A DNA stretch of 64,000 nucleotides, taken from Rhizobiales bacterium 62-17 (lineage in GTDB: Bacteria; Pseudomonadota; Alphaproteobacteria; Rhizobiales; Beijerinckiaceae). Below the pieces are notes generated by a model. It did not search any database. It saw only the letters and a list, made by a program, of their open reading frames with translations, and had not been told where the DNA came from. The position numbers and the translations under genes are program-made. The stretch covers positions 928,317 through 992,316 of the forward strand of contig MKVW01000001.1 in the NCBI GenBank assembly GCA_001898965.1, read 5' to 3'. Numbering within the stretch: the stretch's first letter is position 1; every line of letters starts with the position of its first letter. Below, piece by piece: positions 9,156 to 17,772 of this stretch.

Positions 9156-9979
9156 CCAACACTCAGGTCGTCGCCCACGACGAGAAGGATCTGACACCGG
9201 ACGAGGCTGCCATTGAGGCGACCAAAGCGCCGCTGATGGAGCATCTCATCGAACTGCGCTCGCGCATCATCAAGGCGCTCATCGCTTTCATCGTGATGTT
9301 CGTGGTGTTCTTCTATTTCGCCAAGGACATCTACAACCTGCTTGTCATCCCGTTCGAACACGCCGCCGGGCCTGACGGCGTGAAGCTGATCTATACGGCG
9401 CCGCAGGAGTTTTTCTTCACCCAGATCAAAGTGGCGATGTTCGCCGCCGCCTTCGCCGCTTGTCCGGTGATCTTCGGCCAGATCTACGCCTTCGTCGCAC
9501 CGGGGCTTTATCGCCATGAGCGCGCGGCCTTCGCGCCTTATCTCGTCGCCACGCCGGTCTTCTTCCTCCTGGGCGCGCTCGTCGTTTATTTCCTCGTCAT
9601 GCCGAACCTGCTGCATTTCTTCCTGGCGATGCAGCAAGCCAAGGAACCGGGCCGCGCGCAGATCGAACTGCTGCCGCGCGTCAGCGAATATTTGTCGCTG
9701 ATCATGACGTTGATCTTCGCCTTCGGCATCACCTTCCAGATGCCGGTGATTCTCACCTTGCTCGGGCGCATCGGCATCGTCACGTCCGATTTCCTGCGCG
9801 ACAAGCGCCGCATCGCCTGGTTTCTGGTTTTCGTGATGGCGGCGATCCTGACGCCGCCGGATGTCTTCAGCATGCTGGCGCTGGCCGTGCCGGGCTGCGC
9901 CCTCTATGAGCTGTCGATCTATTCGGTGAAAATGATCGAGAAGCGCCGGACGGAAGACGACGAGAAGCAGGAAGCCTAG
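9152..9979 (+). CDS. tatC: Sec-independent translocase subunit TatC
   Basis: 275 residues with six predicted membrane helices. The conserved N-terminal signature PLMEHLIELRSRIIKAL and the cytoplasmic-loop and helix-4 region around FLVMPNLLHFFLAM are seen. TatC is the core receptor for twin-arginine signal peptides. It ends the tatABC operon; the serS gene that often follows in this group is not in the window. Confidence 0.95.
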   Translation: MTNTQVVAHDEKDLTPDEAAIEATKAPLMEHLIELRSRIIKALIAFIVMFVVFFYFAKDIYNLLVIPFEHAAGPDGVKLIYTAPQEFFFTQIKVAMFAAAFAACPVIFGQIYAFVAPGLYRHERAAFAPYLVATPVFFLLGALVVYFLVMPNLLHFFLAMQQAKEPGRAQIELLPRVSEYLSLIMTLIFAFGITFQMPVILTLLGRIGIVTSDFLRDKRRIAWFLVFVMAAILTPPDVFSMLALAVPGCALYELSIYSVKMIEKRRTEDDEKQEA

Positions 9980-10010
9980 GGCGAAATCCCTTATTTGACG
10001 CCGCTTCATT

Positions 10011-10034
10011 GCGTTTGATGAAGCCATCAAACGC
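10011..10034. terminator. hairpin between convergent tatC and TPR gene
   Basis: A perfect 10-bp stem, GCGTTTGATG and CATCAAACGC, closing a 4-base loop, between the convergent stop codons. There is no T-tract on the tatC side, so termination by this hairpin alone is uncertain. Confidence 0.45.
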
Positions 10035-10048
10035 TGAAAGCGCTGTGG

Positions 10049-10705
10049 TTACTTCCTGTCGCGCAAAGCCTTCGCTTCTTGCAGATATTGAGCATAGGCC
10101 TTGTTGTCGGGCTCGAGCCTGACGGCCTCGGCAAGATCCGCCACAGCCTGATCGAGATTGTCGTTGCGCGCTCGCGCGAGACCGCGGCTGGCCCAGGCGA
10201 TGGCGAGTTTCGGGTCAAGCCCGATCGCGCGGCTGTAATCCTCGATGGCTTGGGCATCGTCGCCCTTGCGGCTATAAGCGCCGCCACGGCTTTGCCAGAT
10301 GATGGCGCGCTGTGGCGCGATGATGCCAGCGCGCGTGAAATCGGCGATCGCTCGATCGAAGTGGCCGAGGCCCGTGTTGGCAAGGCCGCGATTGAACCAG
10401 GCGGGAGCCAGGGTGGCGTCGGTTTTAATGGCCTCATCGAGATCGGCGATGGCGCGCGCGGCATCGCCCGCTTTGTGAAACAGCAAGCCACGGTCGTTGA
10501 ACAGAACTGCGCGCTCGCGGCCGCTGGCACGCTTCGCGTCGATGATGCGCGTGCAGGCCTCAATGGCGGGCTGCCCCGCGCCTTTATGGCAGGTGGTGTC
10601 GTCTGCGGCCGTCTGTCCGAAAGCTGGCAGAGCGAGCCACGTTGTGAGCGCCGCGACGAGGCCAAAGCGTCGGCCGGTACGATGGAGCGTGGAACCTGTT
10701 CCCAT
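10049..10705 (-). CDS. exported tetratricopeptide-repeat protein
   Basis: About 218 residues from ATG 10705. A hydrophobic signal segment (FGLVAALTTWLALPAFGQTA) is followed by a helical array with TPR-type spacing: repeats such as GDAARAIADLDEAIKTDATLAPAWFNRGLA, GHFDRAIADFTRAG, GDDAQAIEDYSRAIGLDPKLAIAWASRG and a last DNLDQAVADLAEAVRLEPDN. It probably works as a periplasmic or membrane-linked scaffold; the partner is unknown. The start could lie at ATG 10720 or 10768, the latter overlapping the upstream sugar transferase gene. The two genes are close enough to be co-transcribed. Confidence 0.75.
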   Translation of the reverse strand: MGTGSTLHRTGRRFGLVAALTTWLALPAFGQTAADDTTCHKGAGQPAIEACTRIIDAKRASGRERAVLFNDRGLLFHKAGDAARAIADLDEAIKTDATLAPAWFNRGLANTGLGHFDRAIADFTRAGIIAPQRAIIWQSRGGAYSRKGDDAQAIEDYSRAIGLDPKLAIAWASRGLARARNDNLDQAVADLAEAVRLEPDNKAYAQYLQEAKALRDRK

Positions 10706-10757
10706 GACGCAATCTAGCATTCGCCCCGATGCGGATGAAAGCAGGCTCCCTTCCGTT

Positions 10758-12236
10758 TTAGTAGGCATTCCGGGTCGTGATCAGCGACAGCGGCGTCTGC
10801 ACCAGGATACGCAGGTCGAACATCAGCGACCAATTCTCGATGTAGAACAGATCGTGCGCGACGCGCTGTTCGATCTTCTCTACTGTATCCGTCTCGCCGC
10901 GCCAGCCGCTGATCTGCGCCCAGCCGGTGATGCCGGGCTTCACCTTATGACGGGCGAAATAACCCTCGACCACCTGATCGTAGATCTGTCCTTCGGCCTG
11001 GGCCTGCAGCGCATGTGGGCGCGGGCCGACAAGCGAGAGGTCGCCAAGCAGCACGTTGAACAGTTGCGGCAATTCGTCGAGTGACGAGCGACGCAGGAAA
11101 CGGCCGACGCGGGTGACACGCGGATCGTCGCGCGTCGCCTGTTTGATGCCGGCGGCATCCGCCATGTCGACATACATGGAGCGGAATTTGTAGACGTCGA
11201 TGCGCTCGTTGTTGAAACCATAGCGCACCTGGCGGAAGAACACCGGCCCGCGCGAGTCGAGCTTCACCGCCAAGGCGATCAGGGCCAGCAGGGGCGACAG
11301 GACGACGAGCGCCAGGCCTGAGATCACCCGGTCCTCGATCACCTTCATCGCCACCGCCACATCCGACATGGGCTTGTCGAACAGCGGCAGGAACGGCACG
11401 TCGCCGATGTAGTTATAGGCACGGCCGCGCAGCTTCAGCTTGCTCGAGAGCGCGCTGATGCGCACGTCGACGGGCAGCACCCAGAGCATTTTCAGCAGTT
11501 GCAGAATGCGGGTTTCGGCGGTCAGGGGCAGGGCGATGATCAGCAGATCCACCCGCTGCTCGCGGCAGAAATTGACGAGATCGTCGAAGCGGCCGAGTTT
11601 GACATAGGCGCCAATCCGCTCCGGCGAGCGCTCCTTGTCGCGGTCGTCGAACAGGCCAAGGATCTGGATGGTGTCGCCGGCCGAACGGTCGAGGCGGGCG
11701 ATGAGTTCTTCGGCTGCATCACCGCCACCGACGATGACAGTGCGGCGCGCCAGCCGCCCGGCCTTGCGCCAGGTGGAGAGAACAAGGCCGGCGCCGACGC
11801 GAACCGCCGTGCAGCCAAGCCAGCCGAACAGCCACCAATGGCCGGCGAAATCGCGCACCGGCGCGATCGGCGTGTCGGCGATGACGCTGCCCACCAGGAG
11901 GGCGGCGAGCGCCAAAAACAGCGCCAGGGCGCAGTTCACCACCTGCCGGAGCGGCCGTGACAGGGCCGGGATCGTATAGCCCCAGCGCTGGCGCAGGATA
12001 AGGATGGCGAACAGGGCCACGGCGCAGAGCACCAATGCCAGATGCAGCGGCTCGGCGAAGGCTTCGACCGGAGCCGCCCGAAACGCGACAAGGCCGGCGC
12101 CGATCAGGGCGGCGGCGTCGAGGGCCAGCACGGTGGCAATGACGGCCGGCTGGGAAACGATCTGGTCCGGGGCGACCACGGGGGCGGATCTGAGGCGGGT
12201 TTGCGCCTCGGCCAGATTGCGAAGAGGGGAGCTCAT
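10758..12236 (-). CDS. undecaprenyl-phosphate sugar phosphotransferase (exopolysaccharide initiation)
   Basis: About 492 residues from ATG 12236 (an open frame continues upstream to 12371). Four or five N-terminal membrane helices are followed by a Rossmann-like CoA-binding-type domain (VIVGGGDAAEELIARL) and the C-terminal bacterial sugar transferase domain with DVYKFRSMYVD, SLDELPQLFNVLLGDLSLVGPRP and KPGITGWAQISGWRG. Such WcaJ/ExoY-type enzymes move a sugar phosphate onto undecaprenyl phosphate at the inner membrane to begin exopolysaccharide or capsule repeats. No other polysaccharide gene is nearby. A strong palindrome upstream suggests regulated expression. Confidence 0.88.
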   Translation of the reverse strand: MSSPLRNLAEAQTRLRSAPVVAPDQIVSQPAVIATVLALDAAALIGAGLVAFRAAPVEAFAEPLHLALVLCAVALFAILILRQRWGYTIPALSRPLRQVVNCALALFLALAALLVGSVIADTPIAPVRDFAGHWWLFGWLGCTAVRVGAGLVLSTWRKAGRLARRTVIVGGGDAAEELIARLDRSAGDTIQILGLFDDRDKERSPERIGAYVKLGRFDDLVNFCREQRVDLLIIALPLTAETRILQLLKMLWVLPVDVRISALSSKLKLRGRAYNYIGDVPFLPLFDKPMSDVAVAMKVIEDRVISGLALVVLSPLLALIALAVKLDSRGPVFFRQVRYGFNNERIDVYKFRSMYVDMADAAGIKQATRDDPRVTRVGRFLRRSSLDELPQLFNVLLGDLSLVGPRPHALQAQAEGQIYDQVVEGYFARHKVKPGITGWAQISGWRGETDTVEKIEQRVAHDLFYIENWSLMFDLRILVQTPLSLITTRNAY

Positions 12237-12329
12237 TTCAAAGTCCAGTTGCGTACTGGCTGGACTGTGTGGGCGCGGCGGTAAATGAAGGCCCTGAAAA
12301 TTGCGCGCAAAATCCGTTAATGCGCGGTA

Positions 12330-12351
12330 ATCTGGTATCATAATACCAGAT
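12330..12351. promoter_or_regulatory. 9+9 bp palindromic operator candidate
   Basis: ATCTGGTAT and ATACCAGAT are perfect reverse complements separated by CATA, in the divergent region between the sugar transferase and rplM. The TGGTAT...ATACCA core resembles sites of FadR-subfamily GntR regulators, but no regulator gene is in the window. The site lies about 95 bases upstream of the sugar transferase start. Confidence 0.5.
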
Positions 12352-12393
12352 AATAAAAACCATTGTTGCATAAGGTTTTCCGGCGATTAACGA

Positions 12394-12422
12394 TTGACGA
12401 AGCGTTACCGCCCACCTATAAG
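12394..12422 (+). promoter_or_regulatory. sigma-70-type promoter of rplM-rpsI
   Basis: TTGACG at 12394-12399 and TATAAG at 12417-12422 with a 17-base spacer form a near-consensus housekeeping promoter, ending 66 bases before the rplM start. Confidence 0.6.
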
Positions 12423-12488
12423 CCCGCATCCATCCGGCGCAGACGCATCGGCTTTGCCGGCGCGCCGCCAATTTACGGATCAAGTCAC

Positions 12489-12959
12489 ATGTACGCAAAA
12501 ACGACCACGACGAAGGTGGCCGAAGTCGAGAAGAAATGGGTGTTGATCGACGCCAAGGGCCTGGTTGTCGGCCGCCTTGCGTCGCTCATTGCCATGCGTC
12601 TTCGCGGCAAGCACAAGCCGTCCTTCACCCCCCATGTTGACGACGGCGACAATGTCATCGTCATCAACGCCGACAAGGTGGTGCTCACCGGCCGCAAGCG
12701 CGACCAGAAGATGTACTACCATCACACCGGTTACATCGGTGGCATCAAGGAGCGCTCGGCGCGCTTCATCCTGGAAGGCCGCTTCCCCGAGCGCATCGTC
12801 GAGAAGGCCGTGGAGCGTATGCTGCCGCGTGGTCCGCTCGGCCGCAAGCAGCTCGGCAACCTGCGTGTCTATAAGGGCGAGGAGCATCCGCATGCCGCCC
12901 AGACCCCGGCGACCCTCGATATCGCCAGCCTGAACCGCAAGAACGCAAGGAGCGCCTGA
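12489..12959 (+). CDS. rplM: 50S ribosomal protein L13
   Basis: 156 residues with the L13 core: [18 protein letters not shown] near the N-terminus, the [16 protein letters not shown] segment and the [22 protein letters not shown] signature. It is an early-assembly protein of the large subunit. The start is ATG 12489 (the upstream in-frame extension has no L13 character). rpsI begins two bases after the stop, the universal L13-S9 operon. Confidence 0.97.
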   Translation: MYAKTTTTKVAEVEKKWVLIDAKGLVVGRLASLIAMRLRGKHKPSFTPHVDDGDNVIVINADKVVLTGRKRDQKMYYHHTGYIGGIKERSARFILEGRFPERIVEKAVERMLPRGPLGRKQLGNLRVYKGEEHPHAAQTPATLDIASLNRKNARSA

Positions 12960-12961
12960 TC

Positions 12962-13438
12962 ATGGCCGAGACCCTTTCATCGCTCCAGGACCTCAAGGGC
13001 GCCACTGGCGTTCCGTCCGATGCGCCCGTGCATGTCCAGAAGCTCGACAAGTATGGCCGCGCCTATGCCACTGGCAAGCGCAAGGACGCGGTCGCCCGCG
13101 TCTGGATCAAGCCGGGCTCCGGCAAGATCACCGTCAACGGCCGCGAGTTCGAAGTTTACTTCGCGCGTCCCGTGCTGCGCATGATCGTCAACCAGCCGAT
13201 GGGCGTCGCCAATCGCGTCGACCAGTACGACATGGTCATCACCTGCTCGGGTGGCGGTCTGTCGGGCCAGGCGGGTGCCGTGCGCAACGGCGTGTCGAAG
13301 GCGTTGACCTATTACGAGCCGGAACTGCGTCCCGCGCTCAAGAAGGCCGGCTTCCTGACCCGCGACTCGCGTACGGTCGAACGTAAGAAATACGGCCACA
13401 AGAAAGCCCGTAAGAGCTTCCAGTTCTCGAAGCGCTAA
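12962..13438 (+). CDS. rpsI: 30S ribosomal protein S9
   Basis: 158 residues. After a roughly 30-residue N-terminal extension common in alphaproteobacteria comes the S9 core with [18 protein letters not shown], the [19 protein letters not shown] signature and the basic C-terminal tail ending FQFSKR, which reaches toward the P-site tRNA. It is co-transcribed with rplM and followed by a strong terminator. Confidence 0.97.
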   Translation: MAETLSSLQDLKGATGVPSDAPVHVQKLDKYGRAYATGKRKDAVARVWIKPGSGKITVNGREFEVYFARPVLRMIVNQPMGVANRVDQYDMVITCSGGGLSGQAGAVRNGVSKALTYYEPELRPALKKAGFLTRDSRTVERKKYGHKKARKSFQFSKR

Positions 13439-13462
13439 TCGCTTCCTGCAACCCAAGCTGTC

Positions 13463-13497
13463 AACCCGATCGGTTCGCGCCGGTCGGGTTTTTCTTT
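13463..13497 (+). terminator. rho-independent terminator of rplM-rpsI
   Basis: An 11-bp stem (AACCCGATCGG with CCGGTCGGGTT, one G-T pair) with a 6-base loop followed by a T-rich tract (TTTCTTT). Confidence 0.85.
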
Positions 13498-13502
13498 ATG
13501 GG

Positions 13503-14411
13503 TCAAGCGATCTGGATGTCGTGATCTGGCTGCGCCACATGCGCGAGCTTGTCGGGATTGTAGACCTGATAGATCGCTTTGATGCGCTCGCCGCGCGTCT
13601 CGAAGGACAGAGTGGCGATCAGTGCATCGTCGACGAAGGCGAGAATGCCCGTCTCGCCGTTGATCGAGCCGAGCTTGCGCTCGACGAGCGTGTCCTCCTT
13701 GAGCGAGCCACGCGGAATGAGCCCGCGCGACAGGATCAGCCGCACGATCTTCTCGGCGCCGAAAATGCCCGAGGTCGAAACCCGCACTTTGCCGCCACCG
13801 TCGGACTTCAGCACCGCATCATCGGCGAGCAGGGAGAGCAGGGCCGTCTTGTCGCCGGCTTCAATGGCGGCGAGGAAGCGGCGCACCAGGCTTTCCTGCA
13901 TATGCGCCGTCACCTGAAACTTCGGCCGTCCCTCCCGCACCTTGGCGCGGGCGCGGCTGGCGATCTGCCGACAGGCGACCTCGCTCTTGTTGAGGATGGC
14001 TGCGATTTCGGAAAAGCTGGCATCGAAGACATCGCGCAAAACGAACACGGTGCGCTCGTCGGGCGACAGCCGCTCTAGCACGATCATGAAGGCGACCGAC
14101 AAATCCGATGAAAGGTCCATGCGACGCTCGACGTCGCGGTCAACTGGCTCGACGATCGGCTCCGGCAGCCAGACGCCGGGGTAGGCGGCCCGCTCCACCT
14201 CGAGATGGCGCAGCCGGTCGATGCAGATCCGTGTCGTCACCGACGTGAGCCAGGCTTTCGGGGATCGGATTTCCGCCACGTCGGATTGCAGCCAGCGCAG
14301 GAACACGTCTTGCACGACGTCCTCGGCTTCTGTCAGCGTGCCCAGCATGCGATAGGCCAAGCCCCTCACATGCCTGCGATATTGCTCGAAAATGGCGACC
14401 AGATCCGGCAT
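13503..14411 (-). CDS. ECF41-group RNA polymerase sigma factor (SigJ-like)
   Basis: 302 residues. Sigma region 2 (about 1-70, with LTEAEDVVQDVFLRWL) and region 4 (about 105-160, SFSEIAAILNKSEVACRQIASRA) are followed by a SnoaL-like C-terminal domain. The three marks of group ECF41 are present: WLPEP in the linker (81-85), DGGGK (204-208) and NPDKL (285-289). In this group the fused C-terminal domain replaces a separate anti-sigma factor and modulates activity. ATG 14411 was chosen because region 2 starts there and a matching promoter lies just upstream. The gene is divergent from a transporter and a flavoprotein, its likely targets. Confidence 0.92.
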   Translation of the reverse strand: MPDLVAIFEQYRRHVRGLAYRMLGTLTEAEDVVQDVFLRWLQSDVAEIRSPKAWLTSVTTRICIDRLRHLEVERAAYPGVWLPEPIVEPVDRDVERRMDLSSDLSVAFMIVLERLSPDERTVFVLRDVFDASFSEIAAILNKSEVACRQIASRARAKVREGRPKFQVTAHMQESLVRRFLAAIEAGDKTALLSLLADDAVLKSDGGGKVRVSTSGIFGAEKIVRLILSRGLIPRGSLKEDTLVERKLGSINGETGILAFVDDALIATLSFETRGERIKAIYQVYNPDKLAHVAQPDHDIQIA

Positions 14412-14436
14412 CTTGGTTTTCTCCCATCTTCCTAAA

Positions 14437-14462
14437 GACGGCCGGCCCTGTCTTTTGTGACA
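14437..14462 (-). promoter_or_regulatory. ECF41-type promoter of the sigma factor gene
   Basis: Read on the minus strand: TGTCACA (complement of 14456-14462), a 15-base spacer, then CGTC (complement of 14437-14440), 25 bases before the sigma factor start codon. It resembles the TGTCACA/CGTC promoter known for ECF41 sigma factors and suggests autoregulation. Confidence 0.7.
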
Positions 14463-14507
14463 GCAGCCTATCATTTTTATTTTTATCGCCGAAATGCACC
14501 GCCGTTC

Positions 14508-14533
14508 TGTCACGAACCGCGGACTTCCCCGTC
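14508..14533 (+). promoter_or_regulatory. ECF41-type promoter of the transporter-flavoprotein operon
   Basis: TGTCACG at 14508-14514, a 15-base spacer, then CGTC at 14530-14533, 41 bases before the transporter start. The same elements and the same spacing occur in the opposite direction before the sigma factor gene. Confidence 0.7.
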
Positions 14534-14574
14534 TTGAGAGCAGCCGGATGTTTGATCCGGGCAAGGAGGGGGAC

Positions 14575-16191
14575 ATGTCAAACTTGGTCGAAACCGGCGA
14601 TGCGGTCGCACTGGATGCCGAAAAAAGCCTGCCCAGCAAATCCTATGAGCGGAAAACGATCGTCGCCTCGTCGTTCGGCGCGCTTCTGGAATGGTATGAT
14701 CTCTACATCTATGCCGCGCTGACGGCGACCTTCGCCGAATTGTTCTTCCCGCCCGGCAATGAAGTTGCGGCCATGCTCGCGAGCCTCGCCATCTTTGGCG
14801 CGGCTTTCATCCTGCGGCCCATCGGGGCGCTGCTGTTTGGCTATTTCGGCGATCGCTACGGTCGCAAGCGCACCTTCCTGGCCACGATTTGGCTCATGGG
14901 CGTGGCGACCATCGGCATCGGCCTGCTGCCGACCTATGCGCAGATCGGCGTGCTGGCGCCCGTGCTTCTGGTGACGCTGCGCCTGGCGCAAGGCTTGGCG
15001 CTGGGTGGCGAGGTCGGTGGCGCCGCCACGTATCTCACCGAGAATGCGGCGCCCGGGCGGCGCGGCTTTGCCACCAGCTGGTTGCAGACGACGGCGACGA
15101 TCGGCCTGTTGCTTTCCATCGTCGTGGTGACGGTCGTTCGCCTGTCCATGGACAATGCGACGTTCACCGCCTGGGGCTGGCGCATTCCCTTCGTGCTTTC
15201 CATCGTTCTTCTGGCCGTGTCGGTCTATCTGCGGCGCGGCCTGTCGGAATCGCCGGTCTTCACGCGCATGAAATCGAAGGGCCGTGTTTCCGAAAATCCC
15301 ATTTCCGCCAGCCTGTCCAACGGCCGCAACGTCAGGAACATGTTCATCCTGCTGTTCAGCGTCGCCTCCGGTGTCGGCATTCTCTATGGCACCGGCCACT
15401 TCTATTCGGCTTATTTTCTCGCCAACGTGTTGAAGGTCGAGCCGACGACATCGAACATTCTGATGTCCTGCGCGCTGGTGCTGGCAACGCCATTTTATGT
15501 CCTCTTCGGTTGGCTGTCGGATAAGATCGGCCGCAAGTGGATCATGGTGTCGGCCTGTCTGCTTGCTGCGGTGACGACCCAGCCGGTGTTCAAGGGGCTG
15601 ACCCATTTCGCCAACCCGGCCTTGGAGAAATTCCAGAGCGAGAACACGATTGTCGTCGAGGGCAGCGATTGCAGCTTCCGGCTGTTCTCGCCAGCGGTGA
15701 CGGCCTGCGACAAGACCCGCAACTTCCTCAATGGTGTCGGCGTCACCTACACGTTCAAGGAAACGCCGGTCGGCAGCCCGGTGCGTGTCGAGGTGGCCGG
15801 AGCGCAGATCACCGGCTTCGATGCGGGCGCGCTGAAAGCGGCCATGAAGCAGGCCGGCTGGCCGGAGACGGCCGACTTGTCGCAAGTGAACAAGCCGGTC
15901 GTCGTTCTGCTGCTATGGTATCTCGTCGTCCTGTTGACGATGGTCTACGGCCCGATCGTCTCCTTCATGGTCGAATTGTTTCCGGCGCATCTGCGTTACA
16001 CGTCGCTGTCGCTGCCGTTTCATATCGGCTCGGGCTGGTTCGGCGGCATGCTGCCTTTCGTGTTGACCAGCATCAACGCCGCCCAAGGCAGCATCTACGC
16101 TGGCCTCTGGTATCCGGTGATCGTTCTGCTCGTGTCCTTCACCGTCGGCGCTCTCTTCATTCGCGAAACGCGACAAAACTCCATCGATTAA
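14575..16191 (+). CDS. MHS-family MFS transporter with large periplasmic insert
   Basis: 538 residues. A major facilitator of the metabolite:proton symporter type, recognised by ASSFGALLEWYDLYIYAAL near the N-terminus, FGDRYGRKRTF between helices 2 and 3 and GLALGGEVGGAATYLTE. About 100 residues (roughly 340-438) are inserted between helices in the C-terminal half; this insert is polar, has two cysteines and is probably periplasmic. The ATG at 14575 has a strong AGGAGG site. Substrate is unknown; relatives move organic acids or betaines. It forms an operon with the flavoprotein 24 bases downstream and carries an ECF41-type promoter. Confidence 0.88.
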   Translation: MSNLVETGDAVALDAEKSLPSKSYERKTIVASSFGALLEWYDLYIYAALTATFAELFFPPGNEVAAMLASLAIFGAAFILRPIGALLFGYFGDRYGRKRTFLATIWLMGVATIGIGLLPTYAQIGVLAPVLLVTLRLAQGLALGGEVGGAATYLTENAAPGRRGFATSWLQTTATIGLLLSIVVVTVVRLSMDNATFTAWGWRIPFVLSIVLLAVSVYLRRGLSESPVFTRMKSKGRVSENPISASLSNGRNVRNMFILLFSVASGVGILYGTGHFYSAYFLANVLKVEPTTSNILMSCALVLATPFYVLFGWLSDKIGRKWIMVSACLLAAVTTQPVFKGLTHFANPALEKFQSENTIVVEGSDCSFRLFSPAVTACDKTRNFLNGVGVTYTFKETPVGSPVRVEVAGAQITGFDAGALKAAMKQAGWPETADLSQVNKPVVVLLLWYLVVLLTMVYGPIVSFMVELFPAHLRYTSLSLPFHIGSGWFGGMLPFVLTSINAAQGSIYAGLWYPVIVLLVSFTVGALFIRETRQNSID

Positions 16192-16215
16192 CGAGAACCA
16201 GGAACGGAGAGATCC

Positions 16216-17481
16216 ATGAAACGAATTGTTGTTCTGGGTGCGGGCTTCGCCGGATTGTGGAGCGCCATCGGCGCTGCACGCAAACTGGAAGAGCTGCGCG
16301 TCTCTCGCGACGAGGTGGAGGTCGTGGTCATCAATAAATACCCCTTCCACAATATTCGCGTGCGCAATTACGAAGAGCATCTGGAAGAGACGATCGTGCC
16401 TTTGTCGGAAGTGCTCAATCCGATTGGCGTGCGTTGGATCGAGGGCGATGTGTCCGACATCGACCTCGATGGCAAAGCGGTCGTCATCGAAACGTCGACC
16501 GGTCGCACATCGCAGTCCTATGACCGCTTGGTGTTCGCGCTTGGCAGCAAGCTGGTCCGTCCGCCGATCAAAGGGCTCGGCAGTTATGCTTTCGATGTCG
16601 ACACCTATCAAGGCGCCAAGCGGCTTGAGGCACATCTTGCGGGGCTCGCGTCGAGCCATGCTCCGGGGCGTTACACGGCTCTGGTGATCGGCGCGGGCCT
16701 GACCGGTGTCGAGATCGCCGCCGAACTTCCGGCACGCCTGCGCAAACTTGCCGGCGGCGACGCAGCTGATGTGAAGGTGATCCTCGCCGATCGAACGCCG
16801 CTCATCGCCCAGGAGATGGGCGAAGCCCAGCCGGTCATCGAACATGCGATGGCGGCTCTCGAGGTGGAACTGCGGCCGTCGTTCTTTCTGCGCGAGATCG
16901 ACGAGCAGGGCGCGATCCTCACATCGGGCGAACGCATCTTCGCCTCGACGGTGATCTGGTGCGGCGGCATGCGGGCGCATCCGATGACCGAGCTGTTTTC
17001 CGTCATCCACGACAAGCAAGGCCGGTTGCCGGTCGATTCCTTCCTGCGTGTCAAAGGCGTGGCGGACGTTTTTGCCGCCGGCGATGCCGCGAGCCTTTTG
17101 ATCGATGGCCGGCACGAAACGATGATGTCGTGTCAGCACGGCCGGCCGATGGGCCGCTTTGCCGGTCACAATGTCGTCTGCGACCTCCTGGGATTGGAGA
17201 TGTTGCCGCTGCAGGTCGATTGGTACACGACGGTTCTCGATCTGGGTCCTTGGGGCGCCGTCTATACCTGGGGATGGGACCGCCAGCTTGCGGCCGAAGG
17301 CATGACCGCCAAGCGCGTCAAGCAGCGGATCAATTGCGAACGAATCTATCCGCCGCGCAACGGCTCCAAGGCGGACATTTTCGAAGCTGCCCGGGCTGAG
17401 ATCGACGCGCCGCCGAAACTGGCGAACCTGGGCAAATCGCGACGGGCGCAAACGGATACAGCGGTCGAGTCCGTCGACTAG
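16216..17481 (+). CDS. NDH-2-like NAD(P)/FAD-dependent oxidoreductase
   Basis: 421 residues with two dinucleotide folds: FAD-binding IVVLGAGFAGLWSAIGA at the N-terminus, NAD-binding ALVIGAGLTGVEIAAEL near residue 160, and the FAD-contacting segment ADVFAAGDAASLL near 285. It resembles type II NADH:quinone oxidoreductases and related pyridine nucleotide-disulphide family members, without the paired redox cysteines of disulphide reductases. It would pass electrons from NAD(P)H to a quinone or small acceptor at the membrane. It is the second gene of the transporter operon under the ECF41-type promoter, so an oxidative or membrane-stress role is plausible. Confidence 0.85.
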   Translation: MKRIVVLGAGFAGLWSAIGAARKLEELRVSRDEVEVVVINKYPFHNIRVRNYEEHLEETIVPLSEVLNPIGVRWIEGDVSDIDLDGKAVVIETSTGRTSQSYDRLVFALGSKLVRPPIKGLGSYAFDVDTYQGAKRLEAHLAGLASSHAPGRYTALVIGAGLTGVEIAAELPARLRKLAGGDAADVKVILADRTPLIAQEMGEAQPVIEHAMAALEVELRPSFFLREIDEQGAILTSGERIFASTVIWCGGMRAHPMTELFSVIHDKQGRLPVDSFLRVKGVADVFAAGDAASLLIDGRHETMMSCQHGRPMGRFAGHNVVCDLLGLEMLPLQVDWYTTVLDLGPWGAVYTWGWDRQLAAEGMTAKRVKQRINCERIYPPRNGSKADIFEAARAEIDAPPKLANLGKSRRAQTDTAVESVD

Positions 17482-17503
17482 CAGCCCGATTCACAATACG
17501 AGA

Positions 17504-17532
17504 AGCGAGACGGCGTTTGACGGCGTCTCGCT
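17504..17532 (+). terminator. hairpin after the transporter-flavoprotein operon
   Basis: A 9-bp stem, AGCGAGACG with CGTCTCGCT, 22 bases after the flavoprotein stop codon. The loop is 11 bases and no T-tract follows, so it is a weak terminator candidate. Confidence 0.4.
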
Positions 17533-17772
17533 AATTCATTCATAAAAACAACTGCTTGATTGAATCGTTTCGTAGAACGAGACGACGCGTCCCCATTGTC
17601 GTGTGGCTCCTGTCACATGGAATATGCTAACGCTCCGCAGCCGGTCAGGGTGCGCTATCGCACAGGTCAGATGGTTCAAATCTGACAAATTTTCCGGCCG
17701 ATGGCTTGGTCTCCACAATTTTGGCCGAAGTGCCGTGCCATCGACATGCTGCCATTTTCAAAGGAGCTGACT

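Noticed and set aside
12237-12371. N-terminal extension of the sugar transferase to 12371
   Set aside because: It would run through the strong palindrome and has no membrane or family character; ATG 12236 was preferred, although it lacks a clear ribosome site.
17611-17636. A third ECF41-type promoter before the exported protein gene
   Set aside because: TGTCACA is present, but the base 15 positions downstream is CTCC rather than CGTC. Noted only as a weak hint.
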